Positions 9,858 to 22,044 of a stretch of 64,000 bases of DNA are shown one piece after another. The notes below the pieces were generated by a model that had not been told where the DNA came from, ran no database searches, and was given only the letters and a program-made list of their open reading frames with translations. The stretch lies in NCBI RefSeq assembly GCF_017308985.1, contig NZ_JADWPE010000002.1:310001-374000 (forward strand). Reading direction: 5' to 3'. Positions within the stretch are counted from its first letter, which is position 1; each line of letters opens with the position of its first letter. Source of the stretch: Lysobacter changpingensis. GTDB taxonomy: Bacteria; Pseudomonadota; Gammaproteobacteria; Xanthomonadales; Xanthomonadaceae. A program made the position numbers and the translations under genes.

Positions 9858-9967
9858 GTCGGGCTTCAACGCATCACGCATGCGCTCCCATCGCGAACGT
9901 CCGCTTCACTCCGTCATGCAGGCGAAGCCGGAGGCCCGGCGGGATTCGCTTCAGAACCGAAGCGGCA

Positions 9968-10438
9968 TCACGCCCGGTGATACGGATGATTGGCCAGCAA
10001 CGCCGCCGCGCGATACAACTGCTCCGCGGCGACCAGCCGCACCAGCATGTGCGGAAGCGTGAGCGGGCCGAGCGACCAGGACTCGTCGCCGCGCGCGATC
10101 ACGTCCGGTGCGTGGCCTTCGGGTCCGCCGATGAGGAACGCCAGGTCGCGCCCCTGCGCGCGCCAGTGTTCGAGGCGCTGCGCCAGCTGTTCGGACGACC
10201 AAGGCTTGCCGCGTCCGTCGAGCGTCACCACCAGCGCGTTCTTCGGCAGCGCGGCGATCACGCGCGCGCCTTCGTCCTGCATGGCGCGTGCGGCATCGCG
10301 ACCCTTTCCGCGCAGGCCGGGTTCGACCTCGACCAGTTCCAGCGGCAGCCAGTGCGACAGGCGCTTCTGGTACTCGCCGAAACCTTCGGCGACCCAGCGC
10401 GGCGCGCGTTCGCCCACGGCGATGAGCTTGGCTTTCAT
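9968..10438 (-). CDS. rlmH: 23S rRNA (pseudouridine1915-N3)-methyltransferase RlmH
   Basis: SPOUT-class methyltransferase that methylates pseudouridine 1915 in helix 69 of 23S rRNA on the assembled 70S ribosome. The 156-residue length is exactly that of the family. Diagnostic motifs are the N-terminal MKAKLIAVGERAP, LDGRGKPWSSEQLA, the trefoil-knot SAM-binding loop FLIGGPEGHAPDV, and the C-terminal LPHMLVRLVAAEQLYRA with the conserved YHRA ending. The ATG at 10438 is chosen from a frame open further upstream because the family starts there. It normally follows rsfS directly; here a PhoX-like gene on the other strand intervenes. Confidence 0.97.
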   Translation of the reverse strand: MKAKLIAVGERAPRWVAEGFGEYQKRLSHWLPLELVEVEPGLRGKGRDAARAMQDEGARVIAALPKNALVVTLDGRGKPWSSEQLAQRLEHWRAQGRDLAFLIGGPEGHAPDVIARGDESWSLGPLTLPHMLVRLVAAEQLYRAAALLANHPYHRA

Positions 10439-10568
10439 CGTTTCGCTTCCATCGGTGAGATGGTAACCGCGCACGGTCACGATCCGGCGCGCTGACGCGC
10501 AGGTGTCATCGAACGGCCATGCCGCGCTCCCAGCATTCGGGCTTCCCCCAGCCCCGCAGGAGACGCAG

Positions 10569-12110
10569 ATGGACGCATTCGGTTCCTCCCGCCGCCAGGT
10601 CCTCAAAGGCAGCGCCGCCGCGATGGCGGTCGGCGCCATCGGCAGCCTTGGCGCGCTCTACACGCGCCAGGCGCTCGCCGGTGGCGATCCGACCCGCCTG
10701 GCCCCGATCCCCAGCCGCTACGGCCCGCTCGCGCCGGTCGCCGATCGCAGCACGGGCCTGCCGCTGCTGCAGTTGCCGCGCGGCTTCAGCTATCGCTCCT
10801 TCGGCTGGTCGGGCGACGTGATGAGCGACGGCCAGCCCTGCCCCGACCGCCACGACGGCATGGCCGTGGTCGCCGTGCGCAAGCCCGGCCGCGGCAGGTT
10901 CGATCGTCATCCGGGCCGTGGCCACGGGCACGAGCTCGTGCTCATCCGCAACCACGAGCGCGGCGGCGCCACGCCGATCAACGCGCCGGGCATGTACGAC
11001 ACCGGCGACATCGGCGGCGGCCAGCGCGCGGGCGGCGGCACCACCACGCTGATCCATCGCAACGGCGACTGGCACAGCATCGAGGCCAGCCTCGGCGGCA
11101 CGCTGGTCAACTGCGCCGGCGGCCCGACGCCGTGGGGCACGTGGCTGAGCTGCGAGGAGATCAAGACCGACGACGCGTCCAGCACCGGCCGCAAGCACGG
11201 TTACGTGTTCGAAGTGCATGCCGACGCGGAACGCACCAGCGGGCGTCCGCTGGTCGGACTGGGACGCTTCAGCCATGAGGCGGTCGCGGTCGATCCGCGC
11301 ACCGGCATCGTTTACCTGACCGAGGACGACCGGAACAAGGCCGGCCTGTACCGCTTCATCCCGAACGATCGCGCCGGCCGCTACGGCTCGCTCGAACACG
11401 GCGGTCGCCTGCAGGCCGCGCGCGTGCGCGGCAGGCGCAACGCGGACCTCACGGTGGCGAAGATCGGCGACGAATACGCGCTGGAATGGATCGACATCGC
11501 CGATCCCGACCTCGACACCATCGCGGCTCCGGCGGGCTTTCCCGACATCTCCGCGGGCGAAACGCTCAGCGGCCCGTTCGCCCAGGCGTGGGCCGATGGC
11601 GCGCTGCGCATGAGCCGCGGCGAAGGCATCTGGCACAGCTACGGGAAGATGTTCATCGTCGACACCAGCACCGGCGTGGACGATCAGGGCCGCCGTGGCC
11701 GCGGCAACGGCGCGGTGTGGGTGCTCGACCTGCTCACGCAGCGCATCCGCGCGTTGTTCGTCAGCGGCAACCAGTTGGCCGCGCACAATCCCGACAACAT
11801 CACCGTGAGCGCGCGCGGCGGCGTGCTGCTGTGCGAGGACGGCGGCGAGAGCCCGGACGAATACGGCCCGGGCGCGCGCCTGATCGGGCTGACGCGACGC
11901 GGCGAGTCGTTCTACTTCTGCAAGAACAACATCGAGCTGACGTCCACGCAGATCGCCAACGCGGACAAGACGATCGCCGAAGGCGACTACCGCGAAAGCG
12001 AGTTCTGCGGCGCGTGCTGGGATCCGTGGAGCCGGACGCTGTTCGTGAACATCCAGACGCCGGGAATCACGTTCGCGATCACGGGGCCGTGGGAGCGTGG
12101 GCATCTGTGA
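10569..12110 (+). CDS. Tat-exported PhoX-like (DUF839) phosphatase-family protein
   Basis: Secreted protein of 513 residues of the PhoX/DUF839 family, whose characterised members are calcium/iron alkaline phosphatases. A twin-arginine signal is visible at residues 7-13 (SRRQVLK), followed by AAAMAVGAIGSLGALY and a cleavage region near QALAGG, so it is exported folded. Family-like motifs are IRNHERGG, the Cys-Glu pair in GTWLSCEEIK, GRFSHEAVAVDP.TGIVYLTEDD and the C-terminal GACWDPW...LFVNIQTPG. ATG 10569 has an AGGAGA ribosome binding site at 10558-10563; a start at 10503 would place the signal too far inside. It is divergent from rlmH and separates it from rsfS. Phosphatase activity is inferred from the family and not all metal ligands were checked. 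Confidence 0.85.
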   Translation: MDAFGSSRRQVLKGSAAAMAVGAIGSLGALYTRQALAGGDPTRLAPIPSRYGPLAPVADRSTGLPLLQLPRGFSYRSFGWSGDVMSDGQPCPDRHDGMAVVAVRKPGRGRFDRHPGRGHGHELVLIRNHERGGATPINAPGMYDTGDIGGGQRAGGGTTTLIHRNGDWHSIEASLGGTLVNCAGGPTPWGTWLSCEEIKTDDASSTGRKHGYVFEVHADAERTSGRPLVGLGRFSHEAVAVDPRTGIVYLTEDDRNKAGLYRFIPNDRAGRYGSLEHGGRLQAARVRGRRNADLTVAKIGDEYALEWIDIADPDLDTIAAPAGFPDISAGETLSGPFAQAWADGALRMSRGEGIWHSYGKMFIVDTSTGVDDQGRRGRGNGAVWVLDLLTQRIRALFVSGNQLAAHNPDNITVSARGGVLLCEDGGESPDEYGPGARLIGLTRRGESFYFCKNNIELTSTQIANADKTIAEGDYRESEFCGACWDPWSRTLFVNIQTPGITFAITGPWERGHL

Positions 12111-12322
12111 GGCGGTTGGAGCGGCCTGCAGGGGCGGGCCGCTCTTCTCCATGCCGGTGACGCGCGCCGCTTTGGCGTTGCGGTCTTCGCCTGCGTGCTG
12201 CTTCGAGAAGTGAAGTTGCGCGGGCTGATGGGAGCGCGTGGCGCTACGGGCACTCCGCTACCGATAAAACAGCCACCATCATTCCAGCGAAAACTGCAAG
12301 ACAGGTTGTTGTGGTCGTTGCC

Positions 12323-12404
12323 CTTGTAGCCCGGGTAAGCGAAGCGCACCCGGGAGCGCGGTCGCCTCCCTCCCCGGGTGCGCTTCGCTTACCCGGGCTA
12401 CAAG
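12323..12404. repeat. Dispersed palindromic element, copy 1
   Basis: Two near-perfect 32-bp arms, beginning CTTGTAGCCCGGGTAAGCGA and its complement, are separated by an 18-bp GC-rich spacer. This is the best-preserved of seven copies in the window (others at 15611, 20097, 21823, 31205, 46887 and 53047). Such REP-like elements in Xanthomonadaceae can form mRNA hairpins. Confidence 0.9.
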
Positions 12405-12515
12405 AGAGCATCGTCGTCCGAGAACATCGTCGCCGCGACGACACCGTCATCGACGGTGAAATTGGTCACCGATGAGGGAGTGCCCGCGCGTTACTCAAAC
12501 ATCCACCAGAACGCA

Positions 12516-12537
12516 GACGGCGCCCGAAGGCGCCGTC
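12516..12537 (-). terminator. Hairpin downstream of rsfS, possible terminator
   Basis: A 9-bp stem GACGGCGCC / GGCGCCGTC with a CGAA loop lies about 60 bp past the rsfS stop. The downstream tract on the minus strand (TGCGTTCTGG) is only weakly T-rich, so intrinsic termination is uncertain. Confidence 0.45.
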
Positions 12538-12595
12538 CAGAATCCGCATCGTTTCAACCGCGACCAAACGCGGCCGACGTAAGAGAGGCAGCGAA

Positions 12596-13027
12596 CTAGA
12601 ACCGCTCTTCCGCGTCCGTTTCGACCTCATCGTCCTCATCCGCTTCCGGCGGCTGGTCGCCCACCGTCCACAGGCGCTCCAGGGCGTAGAACTCGCGCAC
12701 GCGCGGCAGCATGACGTGGACGACCACGTCGCCCAGGTCGACCAGCACCCATTCGGCCTCGCGCTCGCCTTCCACGCCCAGCGGCTGGACGTCGAGGTTC
12801 TTGGCGAACTTGACGACTTCGTCGGCGATCGACTTCACGTGACGGGTCGAGGTGCCCGAAGCGATGACCATGTAGTCGGTGACGCTGCTCTTGCCGCGTA
12901 CGTCGATTTCGGTGACGTCGCGCGCCTTGAGTTCCTCCACGGCCGCATGCACGGTTTTCAGCAGGGCATCCACCGGCGGCGGCGGGTTGGGCAGGCGGGT
13001 CTTGATGACTTGCGCTTCGGTACTCAA
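12596..13027 (-). CDS. rsfS: Ribosomal silencing factor RsfS
   Basis: RsfS/Iojap protein that binds ribosomal protein uL14 and blocks joining of 30S and 50S subunits under starvation. Family motifs are ELKARDVTEIDVRGKSSVTD, YMVIASGTSTRHVKSIADEV, GEREAEWVLVDLGDVVVHVM and FYALERLW, with an acidic C-terminal tail (ADEDDEVETDAEERF). No ATG lies near the family start. The best-fitting initiator is TTG at 13027 (TTG-AGT-ACC-GAA), giving 143 residues, with GAGAG about 12-15 bases upstream. The longer open frame to 13156 would add non-conserved basic/proline residues. It lies 38 bp after nadD, as in other gammaproteobacteria. Confidence 0.93.
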   Translation of the reverse strand: MSTEAQVIKTRLPNPPPPVDALLKTVHAAVEELKARDVTEIDVRGKSSVTDYMVIASGTSTRHVKSIADEVVKFAKNLDVQPLGVEGEREAEWVLVDLGDVVVHVMLPRVREFYALERLWTVGDQPPEADEDDEVETDAEERF

Positions 13028-13065
13028 GGGGCGGGGACTCTCTGGGGGATTGCGGTGCCCGGGGA

Positions 13066-13743
13066 TTATAACGAAGCCGGCGTGACGCCCCGGACGCCGT
13101 ACAGGCCATGGCGGCGGATGTATTCGGCGACGGCCGGTGCGACGCCGTCCTCCCACGATTCTCCGGTGGCGATGCGCCGGCGCAGCTCCGTGGACGACTC
13201 CGGGCGTTCACGCTGCAGCGGGAAAATCGCCAGCCCGCCCGCCGCGCTGCTGTTCAGGTCGGCCGGAGCGCGACGTCGTGGCCCGATCTCCGCCTCCACC
13301 TCCGGGGCCAGCGCCGCCACCGCGACCGGCTCCAGGTGCGATCCCGGACGCGCCACCGCCAGTACGTGCGCCAGCTGGAACAGCTCGCGCCACCGGTGCC
13401 AGGTGTGCAGTTGCAGCAGCGAATCGCCGCCGATCATCCACACCAGCGGCACGTCGCGGCCGGCTTCGGCGCGCAGTTCGCGCAACGTGTCGACGGTATA
13501 GGACGGGCCTGCGCGATGCAGTTCGCGGCGATCGACCTTGAGCCCGGGCTCGCCCGCGATGGCAAGGTCGAGCATGCGCGCACGCGCGTCGGCGTCGGCA
13601 TGCGTGGCGTCCTTGTGCGGCGGATCGGCGGCCGGCACGAAGAACACCTGCGCCTGCAGCGCATCGCGCACCTCGCGCGCAACCGACAGATGTCCCGCGT
13701 GCACCGGGTCGAAGGTGCCGCCGTAATGGATGCGCAGTGCCAT
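13066..13743 (-). CDS. nadD: Nicotinate-nucleotide adenylyltransferase NadD
   Basis: Converts nicotinate mononucleotide and ATP to deamido-NAD in NAD biosynthesis. The 225-residue protein shows the nucleotidyltransferase signature GGTFDPVHAGHL (HxGH) at residues 8-19 and the C-terminal ATP-binding motif ESSTELRRRI, plus VFFVPAADPPHK in the substrate pocket region. ATG 13743 (MALRIHYGG) is preferred over an upstream in-frame start at 13827 that would overlap holA. The gap to holA is 14 bp and to rsfS 38 bp, consistent with one transcript. Confidence 0.97.
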   Translation of the reverse strand: MALRIHYGGTFDPVHAGHLSVAREVRDALQAQVFFVPAADPPHKDATHADADARARMLDLAIAGEPGLKVDRRELHRAGPSYTVDTLRELRAEAGRDVPLVWMIGGDSLLQLHTWHRWRELFQLAHVLAVARPGSHLEPVAVAALAPEVEAEIGPRRRAPADLNSSAAGGLAIFPLQRERPESSTELRRRIATGESWEDGVAPAVAEYIRRHGLYGVRGVTPASL

Positions 13744-13757
13744 GCGCCGCCCGCGCG

Positions 13758-14825
13758 TCAGCCGGCGAGCAGCCGCGTCGCGCGCGGTTCGGCGACGGCG
13801 AGCAGCAGGCGTTCCAGCGCCAGCCACGCGTCCGCCGGTTCTTCGCCGTAGCGCACGCGCCCCTTGGCGATGCGGTCCACGCGTCCGGCTTCGGCGACGA
13901 ACGCGTCCCAGCGCGGCGACGCATGGCGCGCCAGCGCGCGCTTGTACATCGGCTGCTTGGAATCCCAGATCCGCTGGGCCTTGAACTCGGCCGAAAGATT
14001 GCCGCCGCGCGCCTGCACGCGCGCCAGCGAGGCGGCGCGCTGCAGTTCCATCACGATCATGCCGAGCAGGCCCGGCACGGCTTCGCCTTCGGCGCGCAAT
14101 CCGGCGAGCATGCGCGAGACCTGGGCGCCCTGCCCGTTCATCGCCGCATCGACCAGGCGGAACACGTCGAACCGCGCCGCATCGGCGACGAGTTCGGCCA
14201 TGCGATCGCGATCGAGCGATTGCCCATCGGACAGCAAGGCGAGCTTGTCGATTTCCTGCGCGGCGGCGAGCAGGTTGCCTTCCACGCGCTCGGCCAGGCT
14301 CTGCACGGCATCGAAGTCCGCACGCAGTCCGCGCGCGCGCAGGCGACGCTCGATCCAGTCGGGCAGTTCATGCGGCTTGATCTGCCACGCGATGGCGATC
14401 TGGCCGATCCGGCCGATCGCCTCGCTCCACTTGCCGCCGTGCTGCTTGCTCCACTCGCCGGCGGTGATGAGCAGGGTCACGTCGGACGGCGGGTCGGCGC
14501 AGAAATCGGCGATCACCTCCGCGCCTTCCTTGCCCGGCTTGCCGCTGGGCAGGCGCAGCTCGACCAGGCGCCGGCTGGCGAACAGGCTCGGGGCGCGGAA
14601 GCTGGCGGACATCGCGTTCCAGTCCGGTTCGCGCTGGTTGCCTTCGGCCTCGAACACTTCGCGTTCGGCGATGCCGGCACGACGCGCCGCGGCGCGCACG
14701 GCGTCGGCCGCTTCGAGCACGCGCAGCGGTTCGGGGCCGGCGATCAGGTAGGCCGGATGCAACGATGCGGGCTCGGGCCGATCCAGGCCGAGCTGGGCGA
14801 CGAGTTGCTCCGGACGCAGTTCCAT
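13758..14825 (-). CDS. holA: DNA polymerase III subunit delta HolA
   Basis: Delta subunit of the clamp-loader complex, which opens the beta sliding clamp. The 355 residues match the family. The N-terminus is MELRPEQLVAQLGLD followed by YLIAGPEPLRVLEAADAVR, typical of delta domain 1 (degenerate AAA+). Family-like segments include KWSEAIGRIGQIAIAWQIKP and the C-terminal helical collar (LARHASPRWDAFVAEAGRVD). Its ATG shares one base with the lptE stop codon (TGATG), so translation is coupled. Confidence 0.95.
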   Translation of the reverse strand: MELRPEQLVAQLGLDRPEPASLHPAYLIAGPEPLRVLEAADAVRAAARRAGIAEREVFEAEGNQREPDWNAMSASFRAPSLFASRRLVELRLPSGKPGKEGAEVIADFCADPPSDVTLLITAGEWSKQHGGKWSEAIGRIGQIAIAWQIKPHELPDWIERRLRARGLRADFDAVQSLAERVEGNLLAAAQEIDKLALLSDGQSLDRDRMAELVADAARFDVFRLVDAAMNGQGAQVSRMLAGLRAEGEAVPGLLGMIVMELQRAASLARVQARGGNLSAEFKAQRIWDSKQPMYKRALARHASPRWDAFVAEAGRVDRIAKGRVRYGEEPADAWLALERLLLAVAEPRATRLLAG

Positions 14826-15457
14826 CAGGGCGTGGTGGTGTCCGAGGTCGGCGGCGGCGTCAGCTCGGCCGGCGTTGCAGTCGGATCGTCGGGCGCTGCT
14901 TCCGCTCCCGGCGCGACGGCCTGATCGGCCTGGGTGGCGGCCTGCTCGGTGGCGCGACGCGCGACCGCGTCGAGGCGGCGCAGCACCGAGGCGACCATCT
15001 CGCGGCGCATCTCGCCCTGCAGGATCTCGCGCTCGCCTTCGGTGCCGATGGCCTGCACCGGGTTGGACACGTAATCGCGTGCCAGTTCGATGGTCTGGCG
15101 CGGCACGATCGCGCTCCCATCGGGTCGACGCAGTTCGAAGGTGACCGCGTAGCGCAGCGAGTACTCCTGCGCGCGGCCGAGTTCGTCGAGGCTGATCGGG
15201 CGGTCGCCCCAGCGCTCGGCGATCAGGTCGAGCACGGTGGCATCGGTCGTTTCCTCGGTGGCCGGCACGGCGCCGGCGCGGGTCAGCGCCTGCGCGAGCG
15301 ACTCGGCGAGCGGGCTGTAGCGATCGACGGACACGACGCGGACCGGGCCGAGGTCTGGCGGCAGGACGAGCGCGCTGCGCAGATGGAAGCCGCAGGCCGT
15401 CAGGGTCAGCGCGAGGGCGACGGGGATGGCGCGCTTGAGCAGGGTGCGAAGGGTCAT
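14825..15457 (-). CDS. lptE: LPS-assembly lipoprotein LptE
   Basis: Outer-membrane lipoprotein that plugs the LptD barrel in lipopolysaccharide export. The 210-residue precursor has a lipoprotein signal peptide with lipobox LTAC (Cys22) followed by GFHLR, the classic LptE start. The body contains REYSLRYAVTF-type strands (here AQEYSLRYAVTFELRRPDG) and ALTRAGA, and ends in an Ala/Pro/Thr-rich tail (about residues 175-210) that looks disordered. ATG 15457 is chosen because the signal peptide begins there; an upstream in-frame ATG at 15517 would bury it. The order leuS-lptE-holA is conserved. Confidence 0.95.
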   Translation of the reverse strand: MTLRTLLKRAIPVALALTLTACGFHLRSALVLPPDLGPVRVVSVDRYSPLAESLAQALTRAGAVPATEETTDATVLDLIAERWGDRPISLDELGRAQEYSLRYAVTFELRRPDGSAIVPRQTIELARDYVSNPVQAIGTEGEREILQGEMRREMVASVLRRLDAVARRATEQAATQADQAVAPGAEAAPDDPTATPAELTPPPTSDTTTP

Positions 15458-15610
15458 GCGGGAAGTCTGGAGGACGCCGCCAGCGCGGGCAAGCCGCGGA
15501 GGGGCGGTTTCATTCATTCACATGGGCACGACAGACACATGGGTCGGACAGAGCGCACGCGACCCGGCCGATGCGCTGAGCGCATCCCGCGTGGACAGCA
15601 ACGGCCGCCC

Positions 15611-15686
15611 TTGTAGCCCGGGTAAGCGAAGCGCACCCGGGTGAGCGTGACAGCCCCCGGGTGCGCTTCGCTTACCCGGGCTACAA
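15611..15686. repeat. Dispersed palindromic element, copy 2
   Basis: Arms TTGTAGCCCGGGTAAGCGAA and the complement ending GGGCTACAA are nearly identical to copy 1, with a short, different spacer. Confidence 0.9.
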
Positions 15687-15713
15687 AAGCAGCGGTGCAC
15701 GTGCGGTACGGGC

Positions 15714-15740
15714 CTGGATCCCGGCCTTCGCCGGGATGAC
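15714..15740. repeat. Short inverted repeat (CTGGATCCCGGCCTTCGCC type)
   Basis: A palindromic core CCCGGCCTTCGCCGGG is flanked by CTGGAT and ATGAC. A related but degenerate version lies at 53154-53179. It is a different family from the 80-bp palindrome. Confidence 0.7.
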
Positions 15741-15802
15741 GGTGAGGGGATGACGGTGAGGGGATGACGGTGAGGGGGAGACGGTGAGGGGGAGACGGCG
15801 CC
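15733..15802. repeat. 14-bp tandem repeat, five units
   Basis: Three identical units of GGGATGACGGTGAG are followed by two variants (GGGGAGACGGTGAG, GGGGAGACGGCGCC), directly next to the leuS 3' end. The first unit overlaps the end of the preceding inverted repeat, which suggests that the array grew out of it. Confidence 0.9.
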
Positions 15803-15815
15803 TCGCCGCACGCGG

Positions 15816-20178
<4,363 letters not shown>

Positions 20179-20198
20179 AGGCGCCGTGCGGATCGCGA

Positions 20199-20819
20199 TC
20201 ACGCGATGCGGATGATTCCGCCGCAACGCGAAGCGACCACCACGCACGCCAGCCATGCCAGCAGCACCACGCGCTGCGCGATCGGCCCGGCGATTACCGG
20301 GAAGACGTTCAACAACACCGCGATCGCGCCTGCGACGACGAACGCGATCGCCCCATTCCGCCATGCCCGGTCCCGCAACAGGCCGAGCCCCAGCATCAGC
20401 GCACCGGCTGCGAACGCCAGCCACCACAGCAGCCACATCGTGGCGTGACGCTGGCTGATTGGGCCATCCAGGTCCGACGGATCCAGCCGCCACACGCCCT
20501 GCGCCGCGAACGCCAGCGCCGAGAGCGCCAGCATCCAGCAGCCGATGCCCGCCCACCGCTCGGCGCCCACCGGCAACCGCCCGCGCACGCGCACGAACAC
20601 CCACGCCGCCAGCAGCCCCGGCACCACGAAGCCCAGCACGTTGAATGGCGCCGCACCTGGAACGCCGGCCGCTCCCAGCAATCCGAGCGGATGCAGCGCG
20701 TGCGAGAACTCCGGCAGCGCCGCGCCGAAACCCAGCGCCGCGAGCACGCAGCATGCGGCGGCCAGCCAGCCGGCATGGCGATCGAACGCGGCGAGGCGCG
20801 ACGGGAACGGACGGTTCAT
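20199..20819 (-). CDS. DUF998-family membrane protein
   Basis: Integral membrane protein of 206 residues with about six hydrophobic helices (near residues 16-34, 54-77, 86-108, 124-147, 152-175 and 180-198). The loop HPLGLLGAAGVPGAAPFNVL after the first helix fits the DUF998 pattern. Function is unknown for the family. Its start (ATG 20819) is about 100 bp from that of the divergent thioredoxin gene. No charged active-site motif was found. Confidence 0.75.
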   Translation of the reverse strand: MNRPFPSRLAAFDRHAGWLAAACCVLAALGFGAALPEFSHALHPLGLLGAAGVPGAAPFNVLGFVVPGLLAAWVFVRVRGRLPVGAERWAGIGCWMLALSALAFAAQGVWRLDPSDLDGPISQRHATMWLLWWLAFAAGALMLGLGLLRDRAWRNGAIAFVVAGAIAVLLNVFPVIAGPIAQRVVLLAWLACVVVASRCGGIIRIA

Positions 20820-20921
20820 CCCGGCATGCTAGCGTGACGACCCGCTCTGCGCCCGCTTGGCAGGCGCGCGCGCCGCCCCCATCTCCCCAGCATCGCCGAA
20901 CGAGCCCCGCGAGCCATCCGA

Positions 20922-21797
20922 ATGACGATTTCCGACGCCACCGCCAACGCCCACGTCTTCGACGCCACGGCCGACAACTTCGAGACCGAAGTCCTGCAGA
21001 AATCGCTGCAGACGCCGGTGCTGGTGGACTTCTGGGCCGAATGGTGCGGGCCGTGCAAGACGCTGGGCCCGATCCTGGAGAAGCTCGCCGCCGACTACCA
21101 CGGCGCGTTCCGCTTGGCGAAGGTCGACGTGGACAAGGAGCCGCAGCTAGCCGGCGCCTTCCAGGTCCGCTCGATCCCGACCGTGTTCCTGGTGAAGGAC
21201 GGGCAGCTGGTGGACGGTTTCCCCGGTGCGCTGCCCGAGGGCCAGCTGCGTGAATTCCTGACGCATCACGGCATCCAGCCGGCCGAAGCCATCGAAGAGG
21301 TGCCGGAAGCCGCTACCGCGCCGCTCGATCCGCACGCCGAGGTCGTGCGCCTGCGCCACGAATCCGAAGCCGCGCCGGACAACGCCGAACTGCGCCTGGA
21401 CCTCGCCCTCGCCCTGCTGCGCATCGGCGCGGCGCAGGAAGCCGAGCAACTGCTCGACGCGCTTCCGGCGAACCTCGCCACCGACGACCGCTCGGTCCGC
21501 GCCCGCTCGCGGCTGGGCTTCGCGGCGCTGCTGAAGGATGCGCCGCCGGCGGAGGTGCTCGAGGCGGCCATCGCCAGCAACCCGGACGACTTGCGCGCCC
21601 GTCACCTGCTCGGCGCGCTGAAGCTGGTGGATGGCGACGCCGAAGCGGGGCTGGAGCAGTTCCTGGAGATGCTTCGCCGCGACAAGACCTACGAGGACGG
21701 CCTGCCGCGCAAGACGCTGATCGACGCCTTCCGCGTGGTCGAGGACCAGGACCTGGTGGGGCGGTATCGGCGGAAGATGTCGTCGTTGTTGTTCTGA
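20922..21797 (+). CDS. CnoX/YbbN-like thioredoxin-TPR protein
   Basis: Cytoplasmic 291-residue protein with an N-terminal thioredoxin domain (about 10-118) and a C-terminal tetratricopeptide-like half (about 135-285). The redox motif is intact, FWAEWCGPCKTLGP (C42, C45), with the cis-proline loop RSIPTVFLVKDGQ. This architecture is that of CnoX/YbbN, a holdase-type chaperedoxin that works with DnaK or GroEL; in E. coli YbbN the active site has lost a cysteine, whereas both are present here. Repeat-like helices such as LDLALALLRIGAAQEAEQLL and EVLEAAIASNPDDLRARHLL support the C-terminal assignment. It starts with ATG 20922 and is divergent from the DUF998 gene. Confidence 0.9.
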   Translation: MTISDATANAHVFDATADNFETEVLQKSLQTPVLVDFWAEWCGPCKTLGPILEKLAADYHGAFRLAKVDVDKEPQLAGAFQVRSIPTVFLVKDGQLVDGFPGALPEGQLREFLTHHGIQPAEAIEEVPEAATAPLDPHAEVVRLRHESEAAPDNAELRLDLALALLRIGAAQEAEQLLDALPANLATDDRSVRARSRLGFAALLKDAPPAEVLEAAIASNPDDLRARHLLGALKLVDGDAEAGLEQFLEMLRRDKTYEDGLPRKTLIDAFRVVEDQDLVGRYRRKMSSLLF

Positions 21798-21822
21798 TTT
21801 TCGGGATTCGGCATTGATGCTC

Positions 21823-21900
21823 TTGTAGCCCGGGCAAGCGAAGCGCACCCGGGGACGTCGCGCCGCTCCTCCGGGTGCGCTTCGCTTACCCGGGCCACCA
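21823..21900. repeat. Dispersed palindromic element, copy 4
   Basis: Begins TTGTAGCCCGGGCAAGCGAA 25 bp after the thioredoxin stop and ends in a diverged arm (CTTACCCGGGCCACCA). It is followed at about 21950-21980 by a second small inverted repeat (CCTCCCCTGC.../GCAGGAGAGGG). Confidence 0.85.
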
Positions 21901-22044
21901 GGGCTCGCCACCACGTCGTATCCGGCGTCTACGTCGCTCTCTCCCCCCCCAACCCTCCCCTGCATTCGCAGGAGAGGGAGCGCCGGCCTGGATCAATACG
22001 CATCCGTATGGCAGGCTGTGCATCCCTCACGCACGCCCCACCGC

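Larger units (their letters stand above)
12111..12595. other. Gene-free stretch between convergent phoX-like gene and rsfS
   Basis: About 485 bp without a credible gene. It holds one copy of the dispersed palindromic repeat (12323-12404) and a hairpin (12516-12537). Two short open frames exist on either strand (12378-12599 on plus, 12244-12450 on minus), but both run through the palindrome and have no ribosome binding site. Confidence 0.7.
15458..15815. other. Gene-free, repeat-rich gap between lptE and leuS
   Basis: About 358 bp separate two genes that are usually nearly adjacent. The gap holds a copy of the dispersed palindrome (15611-15686), a second inverted repeat (15714-15740) and a five-unit tandem array (15733-15802). 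No coding region was recognised. The array has a 14-bp period, so it would shift frame if translated. Confidence 0.8.

Noticed and set aside
12323-12404. Palindrome as a possible CRISPR repeat or terminator
   Set aside because: Only single copies occur at each place, without spacers, and there is no T tract. The seven dispersed copies fit a REP-like element.
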